A DNA stretch of 64,000 bases from Hericium rajendrae (Eukaryota > Basidiomycota > Agaricomycetes > Russulales > Hericiaceae): positions 248,001 to 312,000 of the forward strand of contig CM065886.1 of the NCBI GenBank assembly GCA_033439255.1. Direction: 5' to 3'. Below the pieces are notes generated by a model, which saw nothing but the letters and a program-made list of their open reading frames with translations, had not been told where the DNA came from and ran no database searches. Positions 22,480 through 31,855 of the stretch are shown in pieces (the first letter of the stretch is position 1; each line of letters begins with the position of its first letter). A program made the translations under genes and the position numbers.

Positions 22480-23683
22480 TCACACATCGTCCCCCCGCCT
22501 CGCCAAAAACGCACCAACGTCCCGCTTCGCGCGCGGCCCCCCGAAGCCCGTGCTCGGAAACCCGCCGCCGCCTCCAAGTCCGGGACTCGGGAACGCGGGG
22601 TGCAGATCGTTGGGAAAGCCCTCGAATGCGGGCTCCTCGGTGTGCACCGCGAGCGCGGGGCGCGCGAGCGGCGGCGGGGACGCGAGGCTCGACGACTCGT
22701 GCGTCGTGAAGTGGCTGGACGCGGAGGATTTGGCCTTTGTGCTGCGTTTGGGGCGCAGCGCGGCGGGCGCGGGGATGGGCGCGGGCTGTTGTGCGCGGTA
22801 GTGGCAGTGCGTGTCGGGCTGGTGCGTGGTTAAGCGCGCACCAGACGAGGTGGATTGGGAGCCAGAGCGGGAGCGGGAGCTGTGCGTGCTCTGGCGCGGG
22901 CGCGCGCAGGTGTATGCCTCTGCGTCGAAGTCGCCCATTTCCTCTTCCTCTTCGGCGTGTGGGTACGGCTGGTCTGGGACGTATGTCGTTGGAGATGGGA
23001 TGCTCTCCGAGCCGTATGCGCTGCTGTAAGGCGAGTTGGAATATCCCGGATATCCAGGACCGCTGCCCTGGAAGCCCTCGAAATCGCCCTCGCCAGCCTG
23101 GGCGAGCGACAATGCGGCTGCCTTTGCGGCTTTCCGCTCGCGGCGGCGGGCACGGCGCTCGGCCTTGGCGCGCTCTTCCTCGGCGGCTTGGGCTTTCTGG
23201 GATGCGAGGCGCGACGCGATGGTGTTGGCGTCAAGCGGGGCTGCGTCGGAGATGGCGTCGCTGGAGAGGGTGGACGACGAGTGTGCGTGCGATGGGCGCG
23301 ACTTGCGCCGCCGCTGCCTGTCCGCTTCTACTTCCTCTGCTTCATCGTCGTCTGGCAGCTGAATGGTGCCCCGCGGCTTCCCAAACAGATCCCACCCCCA
23401 CATCCGGATGCTCTTCCCGCCGCCCAATCCGAAACTCCTTTTACGCCGCCGCTGGCGAGCTGCATCGCCGATGCTGGAGTGTAGCGATAAGGTTTCGCCA
23501 TCGGCAAGCATTGAACGCGAACTGCGCGCGTCAGCGAGGAGAGAGTTCAAGGTGTGGTGTCGACGATTTGGCTGGCGGTAAATGCAGGCGCCCACTCGAT
23601 GAACAGGCGATGCATGGTGCAAAACCGGCACGAAATGAGCCGCACCATGAGAACCCTACGGTATTGTCAAAGTCATCAGCCAT
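22480..23683 (-). pseudogene. Low-complexity protein gene, copy B, with a +1 frameshift
   Basis: This is the counterpart of 30659-31855. The ATG at 23683 opens MADDFDNTVGFSW, but one extra base near 23546-23550 (GTTCAAGG where copy C has GTCGAGG) puts a TGA after about 50 codons. Downstream, an open frame of roughly 360 codons reads the same protein as copy C (SLLADARSSRSMLADGETLS to FLARRGDDV). It could be rescued only by an internal or alternative start. Otherwise it is a recent pseudogene, as the rest of the frame is open. Confidence 0.75.
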
Positions 23684-23929
23684 GATGTACGACAATCTTG
23701 GTAGCTTGCTGGCGGTGTCCCTGCAAGATTCGTCTCAGGAGGAAAGCGGTTTTCTGGCGCTGCAACGCACCTAGGACCAACTCGATCAACGTTTAGCAAG
23801 TTGAGTGACTACAGGCGCTGCAGCTGAGCCTGCTTTGAATGTTGCGAGGCTGTTCCTGTCAGCGACGGCCGCTGGATGAGGATGAAGTTTAGAAAGAGGT
23901 TAAGCATGGAGTTATGTGATTGATCCATG

Positions 23930-24400
23930 CAAGATGTACCCGTTCAAAATGAGAAGGTTCAGCTGCGTCTTTTGACTGCGAAAAAATCATACCGATTAAC
24001 ACTCGGCGAGGTTCAGCGCACGAGTGCAGACTCACTTGAGGAACTCCTCTGCGGAGCGCTTGATCGACTTGAGGTTGCCCAGATCCAGGTTGACGAACCG
24101 CGCTTCGCGCCCCGTCTCTGCCTTGAGCTCCTGGATCGCCTCGTGTGCCTTCTTCTCGCCGCGCGATGCGATGTAGACATTCGCGCCCTTGCTCAGCAGC
24201 ACCTGCACCCCCTAGTATCAGCTCCGACTTGACGCGAATATGGAGAAGCCTGATGCTCACCTTGACAGTCTCATTGCCGATCCCTGCGCTCCCGCCCGTA
24301 CAAGCGCGACCTTTCCCAACAGGTTTGGGATATCACGAATGCCCCATTTCGGCTTGGGCAGGGAAGACTCGTCCCAGAATACAGAATAGTAGTTACCCAT
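23930..24400 (-). pseudogene. Short-chain dehydrogenase pseudogene, copy C (truncated)
   Basis: Only the first half of the SDR gene is present. It starts at 24400 (MGNYYSVFWDESSLPKPKWG). A one-base deletion in the cofactor-binding segment (near 24297) changes the frame, so the TGGxxGIG motif reads RAGAQGSA. The second exon and its GTGAGT donor are fine, and the sequence ends at the duplication junction after QLNLLILNG. There is no catalytic Tyr/Lys region. Confidence 0.85.
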
Positions 24401-25167
24401 ATTCGCGTTCTGCCGACAAGATTTGGTGATAGGATGTTGGTCAAGCACTGCACGTAGTTCATTTATTTTCCCCGTCGTACGGGCCCGTTGTCGCCGTGGC
24501 TCGCCAGAAGGACGTCGACACGGTATCCTACGTTGATTTATCACCCTTCTCGGGGATACGTCAATGTCCTTGACGCACCTGTTCTTCCGAATGCGCGCTC
24601 ATGGTAGCCACAAGGAAGTATTTTGCCGGCCTAGTTTCTTTGAAGATTTTCAAGCCGCGACGATGCGTCATTCGCCGGGTTTGCGTCCATGCGGGATATC
24701 TGCCCATCGCTGCGTGGCTTCTTGTAGGCCACTGCTCGATGAGAACATGACGATGCGCGCTGATAGATTAAAGAGTGTTGAAACTTGAAACCACTTCTGC
24801 GACGGACTCATCAGATCTGACGAGTCGGCATATGTATGTTATACGGCAAATTCTTGTGCTTTTATCTAAAGGACCATAATATCAGCATCTGTGGTAACCA
24901 AAGCGCTGAAATATGACAGACGTTCGAGTTGGCTTTGTGACTGAGGAGCTCGAGAAGAGGCAGGATAACAAAAAGCGAAAGCGGGATGACAGTGACCGTC
25001 GGTGGCCGGTCCGGTCCGGTCCGTTGACAACGTATTTAAACAGGCGCCATTGTGCCGGCACAACGCGTTCAGCAGTTTCAGTTCAGTACAAGTGGTCTTC
25101 ACCGTCTTCATCAACATTCTGTCCATTTGCATCCTTCCCATCTTTGCCGCCGCAGTTCCCAACTACC
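24401..25167 (+). promoter_or_regulatory. Upstream block of large gene C, TATA-like box at about 25034
   Basis: This block is conserved with 16931-17658. A TATTTAAA sequence at about 25034-25041 lies some 130 bp before the ATG. In copy B the same spot reads TAGACA, which removes the box and closes the upstream reading frame. The frame beginning at 24913 (MTDVRVGFVTEELEKRQ) is continuous with the main ORF in C. Since the TATA-like box lies inside it, I favour the downstream ATG at 25168. Confidence 0.5.
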
Positions 25168-25810
25168 ATGCCAGTCTTAATCCACACGTTCTCCCAAGAC
25201 ATAGACGACGTACCGCAGGATGTACGCGGGTTGTCCCAGCTGATTTCTCGGCCATTACCTGCCTCTTTAGCTCGCGTCGAACCGTCCACTTTATCTCCTA
25301 TTGCACAGGAACAGTTGAAGAGTGTATTTATGCAGAAACTCCATGTAGATGGAGAGAGACAGGATCGAGAGCCGCTAGAGGATGTTTTGAATCTGGTCTT
25401 GATAACGTCTGCGGCCATGGCTGACTGCGTCGGAATCACTCTGGATGGCGGAGAGCATAGGCGCACAGACATGTTCACGTTTATTCTCTTTCGGATGCTC
25501 GCTCGCTTATGCCACGAAGAAGTCTCTGTTAGGTACGTCGATACGCCTCTCTGTTGAATTTACTGACATCCAGATTTACAGCGGCTCAGTCCCGTTCATC
25601 TGGCCGAAAGGCTTTGACGCCGACCGTGGGGTCGCGACGATGCTCATCTCACTTGTGGCAGACGAGGCTACCCTCCATCTACAAGAAATGCAAGATAGTC
25701 GTCTAGATCTTCCGTCCCCACACGCCACACAGTCATCGGCTACAGCCGATGCAGTGAGGCAGGATGTACGCGACGAGTCCGAAGTCAGCCCGCCCGCCGG
25801 TGACGACGAC

Positions 25811-25842
<32 letters not shown>

Positions 25843-28800
25843 CGACAACGACGACGACGACGATCACGACGACGACGACGACAATAACGACGATCACGAC
25901 AATAACGACGATGACGACAAAGATGGCAATGTCGACAACGATGGATCTTCTGATAATGCTGCAGAGGAGCAGCATACGGATGTCGATGTTCTCTCTCAGT
26001 CTACCTCCGAAGACACTGACACCAGCGACGAACGCACTGAGGGCAGCGGCAGTGAAGATGGCACCTCCGAAGAGTCATTCCAATGGTTCGCCAATGCGGG
26101 CGGTCAGCTGTATAACCCAGAATACTTGCAGCAATTTCATGATCGTCTCGCCGGGAAGGTGCCGCAGAAAAAGGAATTACTGCTTGATCTTCCGCTTTAC
26201 ACACAGATCCTCACGGGGCAGCGCGTCTGGCCGAATGTTTTTTTCCCTGTCATCTGTGTTGCAGACTCGAGCAACATTGTCGCGCACATCGCTAGTGTCG
26301 CCTACCAACGGCGCGTATGGGGCATTGAGCTTCCTGTGGTAGGGCTTGAGGTGTCGCCTGTCGGATCTGGCGTGCGCGTGCACATCGGCTGGCTAGACCC
26401 TTCAAGCGATGATGGAAGACTAGTGAGTGACCCATTGCTTCTAAAGAAGCCTGCCATTTACAGAGAACAATAGCCAGTCGTGCACACGATCAAGCCAGCC
26501 GGCAGTGTCTTGGGGCTGACAGCCCATGCGGCGGCTGCGCAAGGCGTCTTTGATCTTGCGAACCCGCATTCTGCTCTCCTTTTTTCCCAATTCTTCCTCG
26601 CGCTGCGTCCTCAATTATCGGGTCTCTGGGACAGTATCTCCACTCGGCGACTTTGCAAACTTGAGTGGCGCTCGGACTATAATAATGCAACGTGGACGGC
26701 AGATATCGATGAGTGGGCAAAGGACATCGATAACACAGACGATTCGAGGTTCGTGGTCCCTGAATATTGATGGGACGCACTTGACACATGTTTTTTGGTA
26801 TTAGTACAACTGAAAGTTCCGATGAGATCCATCCCCTTACACCAGAGTCATCATTCACCGAAAACCAGATGGCACCCAAGAAAGAGAAGACGGTCTTGAA
26901 AGGCGGGACCTTATCTGTGGACGGGAAGCCCAGCACACGATCGTGAGTGTCCTCAGGAATTTGCTATGTTCCGCCATTGACAGTGCTTACTCCATCCAGT
27001 ACATCGGTACTGTCATCGTAAGTCCTCTGTTTGCGCTGCGCTTCCTATGGAGCCCGTTGGGCTAACGTGCCACGTTGTATAAGTGTATCGAGTAATCCAG
27101 CCTCTGCGAAGGTGGATAGCAAGGCAAGCGGCGTAGTATCAAGCACCGAGTCGAAGACATCGGCTTGGTCTTGTTCCGCGTGAGTGCTTTTCATATCTAC
27201 TAAGGCCTGTACTTACTGTTTTCGGTGAAGATTTGCCAAGTTGGAAGCCGAGGACAACCTCAAAAGCCCCGATCCGTCCATAGTAACTTGGCTGGTACAT
27301 CGCGCGGCATTTCTGGAAACAAAGTACATCTTCGAGCCAAAGAGCGAGCAACCATTGTATAACGATCAACATAAATTTGAGGAGATGTGCAAATTATACG
27401 ATGACCTTACATCCTTCAGATGGGTTAAGGGGTGGACGGCATTGGTGAGTGCGCATCCTCAACGATATCTCTATCACAAGTTGATCCTGTGTTTCAGGAG
27501 GAAATGCCTTCGGTTGATCCTGCGCTCGAGGATCTCCGACGTGCGCTCTACGATCAGTATTGCGAGGTTTCCGAGGAACCATGGGCTCAAGTCTACGCGG
27601 ACGAGAAACATGCGAAGATCATCGCCAGCAGGCTTTCTTTGTTACTGGCTTGTGCGAAAGGCACCTTTACTAGGAATTCAGGGCCTGCGAATCCTCTCGA
27701 AGCTGAAGGAAGGCACGACTGGGACGATATCCTATCTTATTTCTATGTTGGAGCAGAGGACGAAGTCTCGTCGTACAACATGCTGTGAGTGTGATGTCCA
27801 ATCGACGAAGTGTCTTGTACTGAACTACGATTAGGCTGGAACGCAAACTTCGTATGCCACGCAATGCTCTGCTTGATATCCTGAATGCGGACAAGACTGA
27901 GCTCCGTAACGAGTCGCACAGTGCGTTCCTGACCTGGTCAAAGCGGAACAGGTTGGTGTTCAACAACCTGGCAGAAGAATACGAAGCTCATGTCCGGAAA
28001 AAGGATGAGGCCTCAGCTCAATACCGAGCCTTTCACGACCAATGCTTGGATGCCCTCAGTGCAAGCGTGCGCTTGTCAAGTGAATATATTGATTTGTTGG
28101 ACAAACCTGGTGCGCTCCATGGAGTTGTGAAACCTCAAGCTGACCTTGAGCCCACAAGCGGGACGTGCGATGCTGTGCTTTTTTCTGCTCTGCCCTTGGA
28201 TGCTGCTGGTGCCGATATTCGAAAAGCATACAAGAATTTCAGACTCGTTATTGCCAATCCAGACACGTCCGACGGGCCCGCTATCCCGAAGAGCGCTGGG
28301 CAAAAGCTCCCTCATGCGTACCTGCATCCTCTCACTACCCATGGCGCAAATCGAGATACTGCGAGAACACGTGGTACACGGTTCCAACAGACGGCGCCGG
28401 ACTCTCGCACACTTATCAGCGACACGCACATTCTTCTTCCCCAACTCATTGCGGAGTACAAGAAGGTGGCCGATCAGGAGACCAAGGCTCTGAATCAAGA
28501 CAGAATGTACTTGGTCGCGGCGGTTGACTTCTACGCTGCTGTCGGCATCAAGGAGTATCCCGTATTCGGCTTAGCTGTCCACGGAAGTATCGGAAATGTG
28601 ATCATGGCTTGGAAGGCGGAGAACGGAGTCAGTGTTCACCATTTATTTCTGCCTGCAATATGACTTATGTACGTGGCCGGTCCCAGGCAATCCATATCCT
28701 GGAGCGCAACATCAGGAAGTTCGACCTGGCTAATCCTATACAGGCTGTCATGTTTGCGTTTTTCTTGCTGCGGCTCAAGGACTGCGAGGAAGACCTGAAG

Positions 28801-29100
28801 AAGAGGTTTGAGACGTGCCAGAAGCAGCTTGCTGCAGATCTGTCGAAGGGCACGTATAAGGACTGGGCAATGCCTGAGACGAAGAAAACCTACACGAAAA
28901 GTGCCGAAACAAGCTCCAGGAAAGCCTCCAGGAAAGCCTCCAAATCTCGGGAGGCAGATGTCCCTGTGAATGCTAGTGCTTTGTCGCGCGTGGTCGAAGA
29001 GGCCAATGAGACTTTGGCAGGGATGCTGGGAGATTTACATCTCGATGCTGCGAAACCCCCTGCGAACCCAGCAATCGACAAGAACCCCAAGAAGAACTAG
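25168..29100 (+). CDS. Large acidic-linker protein, copy C
   Basis: This is the complete copy C. The ATG at 25168 opens MPVLIHTFSQDIDDVPQDVR. Exon structure follows copy B, including the intron after DGRL (GTGAGTGACC...AATAG) that otherwise reads through to a stop at 26473. Domain order: N-terminal helical block (1-130), FIWPKGFDADRGVATMLISL, a long Asp/Asn-rich linker (25801-25925), LPLYTQILTGQRVWPN, the KPAGSVLGLTAHAAAAQGVF block, YADEKHAKII, EAEGRHDWDDIL and the C-terminal domain (LPQLIAEYKKVADQETKALN, RMYLVAAVDFYAAVGIKEYP, ILERNIRKFDLANPIQAVMF). The Lys-rich tail ends DKNPKKN. The E-x-K in AEYKK fits a nuclease-like fold by inference only. An alternative start at 24913 would add 85 residues. 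Confidence 0.78.
25801..25925 (+). repeat. Imperfect (GAC/GAT/AAC)n trinucleotide tract coding Asp/Asn
   Basis: About 40 codons are almost all GAC, AAC, GAT or CAC, encoding an Asp-rich linker. Copy A has a shorter Asp run at the same place and copy B none. This fits slippage expansion after duplication. Confidence 0.9.
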
Positions 29101-29429
29101 CACTGTGAAAGCAGAGGCCAATTCAAGCAGTTGGAATGGGATTGGAGCAGCTAGAGGATTAGTATGTGCGTGAGGCGAAGCAGGACATCGTAGTGTATGT
29201 ATGGTAATGCCGGACGACGCGTGTATTTCATGTTTCAGTACCCAGATATACCTTTACACAGCATGGATTCAATGATGCCGGGACGAGGATATTAGCCACG
29301 ACCCGTTAGTGCTTGTTAACTGCGTCCCTTGCAAGCAATATGACAAAAGAAGCCGCTCGTTGAAACTTGACATGACAAATGGCATCGCCGGCACGCATCT
29401 TTGGCGAAACGACGATGCTTTGGATGTGC

Positions 29430-29730
29430 AATCCAAATTTAAAGCGAGACTGCCGGAGCTCGTCTGCATATAAGCAAGATGGACATTGTCTTACCGCAGC
29501 TCGTCGAAAGAAGCCAGAAGAGCCGGAGATGAAGGCACTGAATCAAGCCAGGATGTACTGCGTGTACTGCGTCACCAAAATTGTCTACCTCGCCGCCGTC
29601 GGCATCGAAGTGCGCGCGAGGATAAGACACTCGTACTTCACGGTCTGGCGAACGGCCGAAATGGTCTGATGTTAAGTTACACCAAAATGCCTGGCATGAG
29701 ACATCTACATGCTGCAGTGATCTGCAGGAT
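29430..29730 (+). pseudogene. Fragment of the large-gene C-terminal domain
   Basis: Short out-of-frame pieces match the C-terminal domain of the large genes: DIVLPQLVERSQKSRR in one frame, and EMKALNQARMYCV and YLAAVGIEVRARI in another. It lies just past copy C and has no counterpart after copy B, so it is a separate degraded copy. Confidence 0.7.
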
Positions 29731-29778
29731 ACGCTCGGCGAGACGTTAATGCTCTCACTACAATATATCATCTGAAAA

Positions 29779-30204
29779 TCATGCTTCGTGTTTCCTGCCA
29801 GCCTCGCGCTCCTTATAAATGCTCGAGTGCATGAACCGCCCAGTGATGGCGAGAACAGCCCATTCAATAGCATCTCGATGCCCAAACATACGTTCATCAA
29901 GCCCCCGGCGCTCCGAGACGTCTTTTGCGAAATCAGATTCGACATGCAACTTGACGAATACCTGACACATTTCGGCACCTGCTCGATTGATGCAAGCCAG
30001 AGTCAGACTGTGAATACGTATAGGCGAGTACGGTCCAAACGTACGAGTATAGACATAGGTATGAGGTCCTAGCTCAGGCTCGACCTCGTCATACCAGTGG
30101 TCCTGCATGAACTCGATAGGATCCGCACAAATCCGATCCAACTGATCTTTATGCTGCACGACAAGATCGTTCGCGTAGGCCTCAGTAATGCCACATGCAG
30201 TCAA
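29779..30204 (-). CDS. Small conserved protein of unknown function, copy C
   Basis: This open frame of 141 codons (MTACGITEAYANDLVVQHKD...EAGRKHEA) is the intact counterpart of the relic at 21610-22029. It is Asp/Glu-rich with one Trp-containing segment (DHWYDEVEPELGPHTYV); no signal peptide or membrane segment is seen. An upstream exon is possible, because GTACCC...CGCCAG (about 30259-30208) looks like an intron, but I could not join it in frame. The family is not recognised. Confidence 0.5.
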   Translation of the reverse strand: MTACGITEAYANDLVVQHKDQLDRICADPIEFMQDHWYDEVEPELGPHTYVYTRTFGPYSPIRIHSLTLACINRAGAEMCQVFVKLHVESDFAKDVSERRGLDERMFGHRDAIEWAVLAITGRFMHSSIYKEREAGRKHEA

Positions 30205-30658
30205 TACTGGCGAACACCATCAATTTATCTATAAGCGTTCAGTATAACAACTGGGTACCTGCCTTTGAGGGCCTCAGATGCCATGATTATTATATTTGGA
30301 GATCGTCAAGGGTGAGGATAGCGTTGATGTTCTGGAGCAGACGTGCGTGTATTGGCATGAATGTCAGGGACCAACACCAACTCGTCACCTCTCGTCACGC
30401 ATCATGAGCGTTATCTAGATTTTGCGCATCTAGACAACCCAGCAATTGCAGATATCAGACGTCGAACCCGCGCATCGAACGTTAGATGAACCTCCAAGCC
30501 TGTGCTCAGCGGCTTCAAACTCCATCCAATACCATACTCACAACAGGGTATCACGTACCGAAGTACACATAGAACACGAACTCATGAAAGTCATAACCCA
30601 ACCAACCAAACCCTCGCAACACGCATCTAAACCACACCACCATCCGTCCATCCATAAA
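30205..30658. other. Intergenic, conserved with 22030-22479
   Basis: This stretch matches the same interval of unit B over most of its length and shows no gene of its own, apart from a possible 5' exon of the small gene. Confidence 0.5.
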
Positions 30659-31855
30659 TCAAACATCATCCCCCCTCCGCGCCAAAAACGCACCCACGTC
30701 CCGCTTCGCGCGCGGCCCCCCAAAGCCCGCGCTCGGGAACCCGCCGCCGCCGCCTCCAAGCCCGGGACTCGGGAACGCGGCGTGCAGATCGTCGGGGAAG
30801 CCCTCGAACGCGGCCTCCTCCGTGTGCACCGCGAGCGCGGGGCGCGGGAGCGGCGGCGGCGACGCGAGGCTCGACGAGTCGTGTGTCGTGGAGGAGCGGC
30901 TGGACGCGCTTGATTTGGCCTTTGTGCTGCGTTTTGGAGTGGGCGTGGGGACCGGTGTGGGCTGGTGTGCGCGGTAGTGGTGGTTGTGGTTGGGCTGGTG
31001 CGTGGTGGAGCGCGCGCCGGATGAGGTGGATTGGGAGCCGGAGCGCGAGCCGTGCGTGCTCTGGCGCGGGCGCGGGCGGGTGTACGCCTGTGCGTCGAAG
31101 TCGCCCATTTCCTCTTCCTCTTCGGCGTGCGGGTATGGCTGGTCGGGGACGTATGTCGTGGGCGACGGGATGCTCTCCGAGCCATACGCGCTGCTGTAAG
31201 GTGAGTTGGAGTATCCCGGGTATCCAGGACCGCTGCCCTGGAAGCCCTCGAAATCGCCCTCGCCAGCCTGGGCGAGCGATAACGCGGCGGCCTTCGCGGC
31301 CTTCCGCTCGTGGCGGCGGGCACGGCGCTCGGCCTTCGCGCGCTCTTCCTCAGCGGCTTGGGCTTTCTGGGACGCGAGGCGCGATGCGATGGTGTTGGCG
31401 TCGAGCGGGGCGGCGTCGGAGATAGCGTCGCTGGAGAGGGTGGAGGACGAGTGTGCGTGCGATGGGCGGGATTTCTGCCGCCGCCGCCGCCTGTCGGCTT
31501 CTGCTTCCTCTGCTTCATCGTCGTCCGGCAGCTGAATGGCGCCCCGCGGCTTCCCGAACAGATCCCATCCCCATAGCCGGATGCTCTTCCCGCCGCCCAA
31601 CCCGAAACCCCTTCTGCGCCGCCGCTGGCGCGCTGCGTCGCCGATGCTGGAGTGTAGCGATAAGGTCTCACCATCGGCAAGTATCGAACGCGAACTGCGC
31701 GCGTCAGCGAGGAGAGAGTCGAGGTGCGGCGTGGAGGACTCGGCGGGCGGTAGGTGCGGGCGCCCACTCGATAAACAGGCGATGCATGGTGCGAACACGG
31801 CGCGGAATGAGTCGGACCAGGAGAATCCTACAGTGTTGTCAAAGTCGTCGGCCAT
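30659..31855 (-). CDS. Low-complexity Arg/Ser/Gly-rich protein, unknown function (copy C)
   Basis: This single-exon gene encodes 398 aa, from ATG at 31855 (MADDFDNTVGFSWSDSFRAV) to RRGDDV. A conserved-looking N-terminus with two Cys (FAPCIACLS) is followed by KSIRLWGWDLFGKPRGAIQL, a basic helix-forming stretch rich in Ala/Glu/Arg/Lys (about residues 160-215), a Gly/Tyr/Pro-rich region, and a Ser/Thr-rich tail ending in GGGGGFPSAGFGGPRAKRDV. It is probably a largely disordered protein. The gene has a frameshifted duplicate at 22480-23683. I do not recognise the family; the closeness of the two copies makes recent duplication plain. Confidence 0.7.
   Translation of the reverse strand: MADDFDNTVGFSWSDSFRAVFAPCIACLSSGRPHLPPAESSTPHLDSLLADARSSRSILADGETLSLHSSIGDAARQRRRRRGFGLGGGKSIRLWGWDLFGKPRGAIQLPDDDEAEEAEADRRRRRQKSRPSHAHSSSTLSSDAISDAAPLDANTIASRLASQKAQAAEEERAKAERRARRHERKAAKAAALSLAQAGEGDFEGFQGSGPGYPGYSNSPYSSAYGSESIPSPTTYVPDQPYPHAEEEEEMGDFDAQAYTRPRPRQSTHGSRSGSQSTSSGARSTTHQPNHNHHYRAHQPTPVPTPTPKRSTKAKSSASSRSSTTHDSSSLASPPPLPRPALAVHTEEAAFEGFPDDLHAAFPSPGLGGGGGGFPSAGFGGPRAKRDVGAFLARRGDDV

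Larger units (their letters stand above)
16460..23925. repeat. Tandem segmental duplication, unit B
   Basis: The unit starts within an SDR intron at a TACCCGTTCAAAA-containing sequence (16466 and 23936) and includes the partial SDR gene, the large gene, the small minus-strand gene and the low-complexity minus-strand gene. Order and orientation are the same in unit C. The left-end offset is about 7.47 kb. Confidence 0.85.

Noticed and set aside
22737-23774. A 345-codon plus-strand ORF (and a 180-codon one at 30883-31425)
   Set aside because: These are GC-rich shadows of the minus-strand low-complexity genes; their product is Arg/Cys-rich nonsense in a shifted frame.
25733-25975. Minus-strand ORF of almost pure Val (and plus-strand poly-Thr frame)
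   Set aside because: These are the reverse and shifted readings of the (GAC)n tract, not a membrane protein.
26461-26473. Stop codon after KKPAIYREQ as the end of a shorter protein
   Set aside because: All three copies have a GTGAGT donor before and an AATAG acceptor at that stop, and the next exon continues the conserved protein.
30538-31767. A 409-codon minus-strand ORF overlapping the 398-aa gene
   Set aside because: It is another frame of the same DNA, very Pro/Arg/Thr-rich, and the frame at 30659-31855 is the one shared with copy B and starting MADDF.
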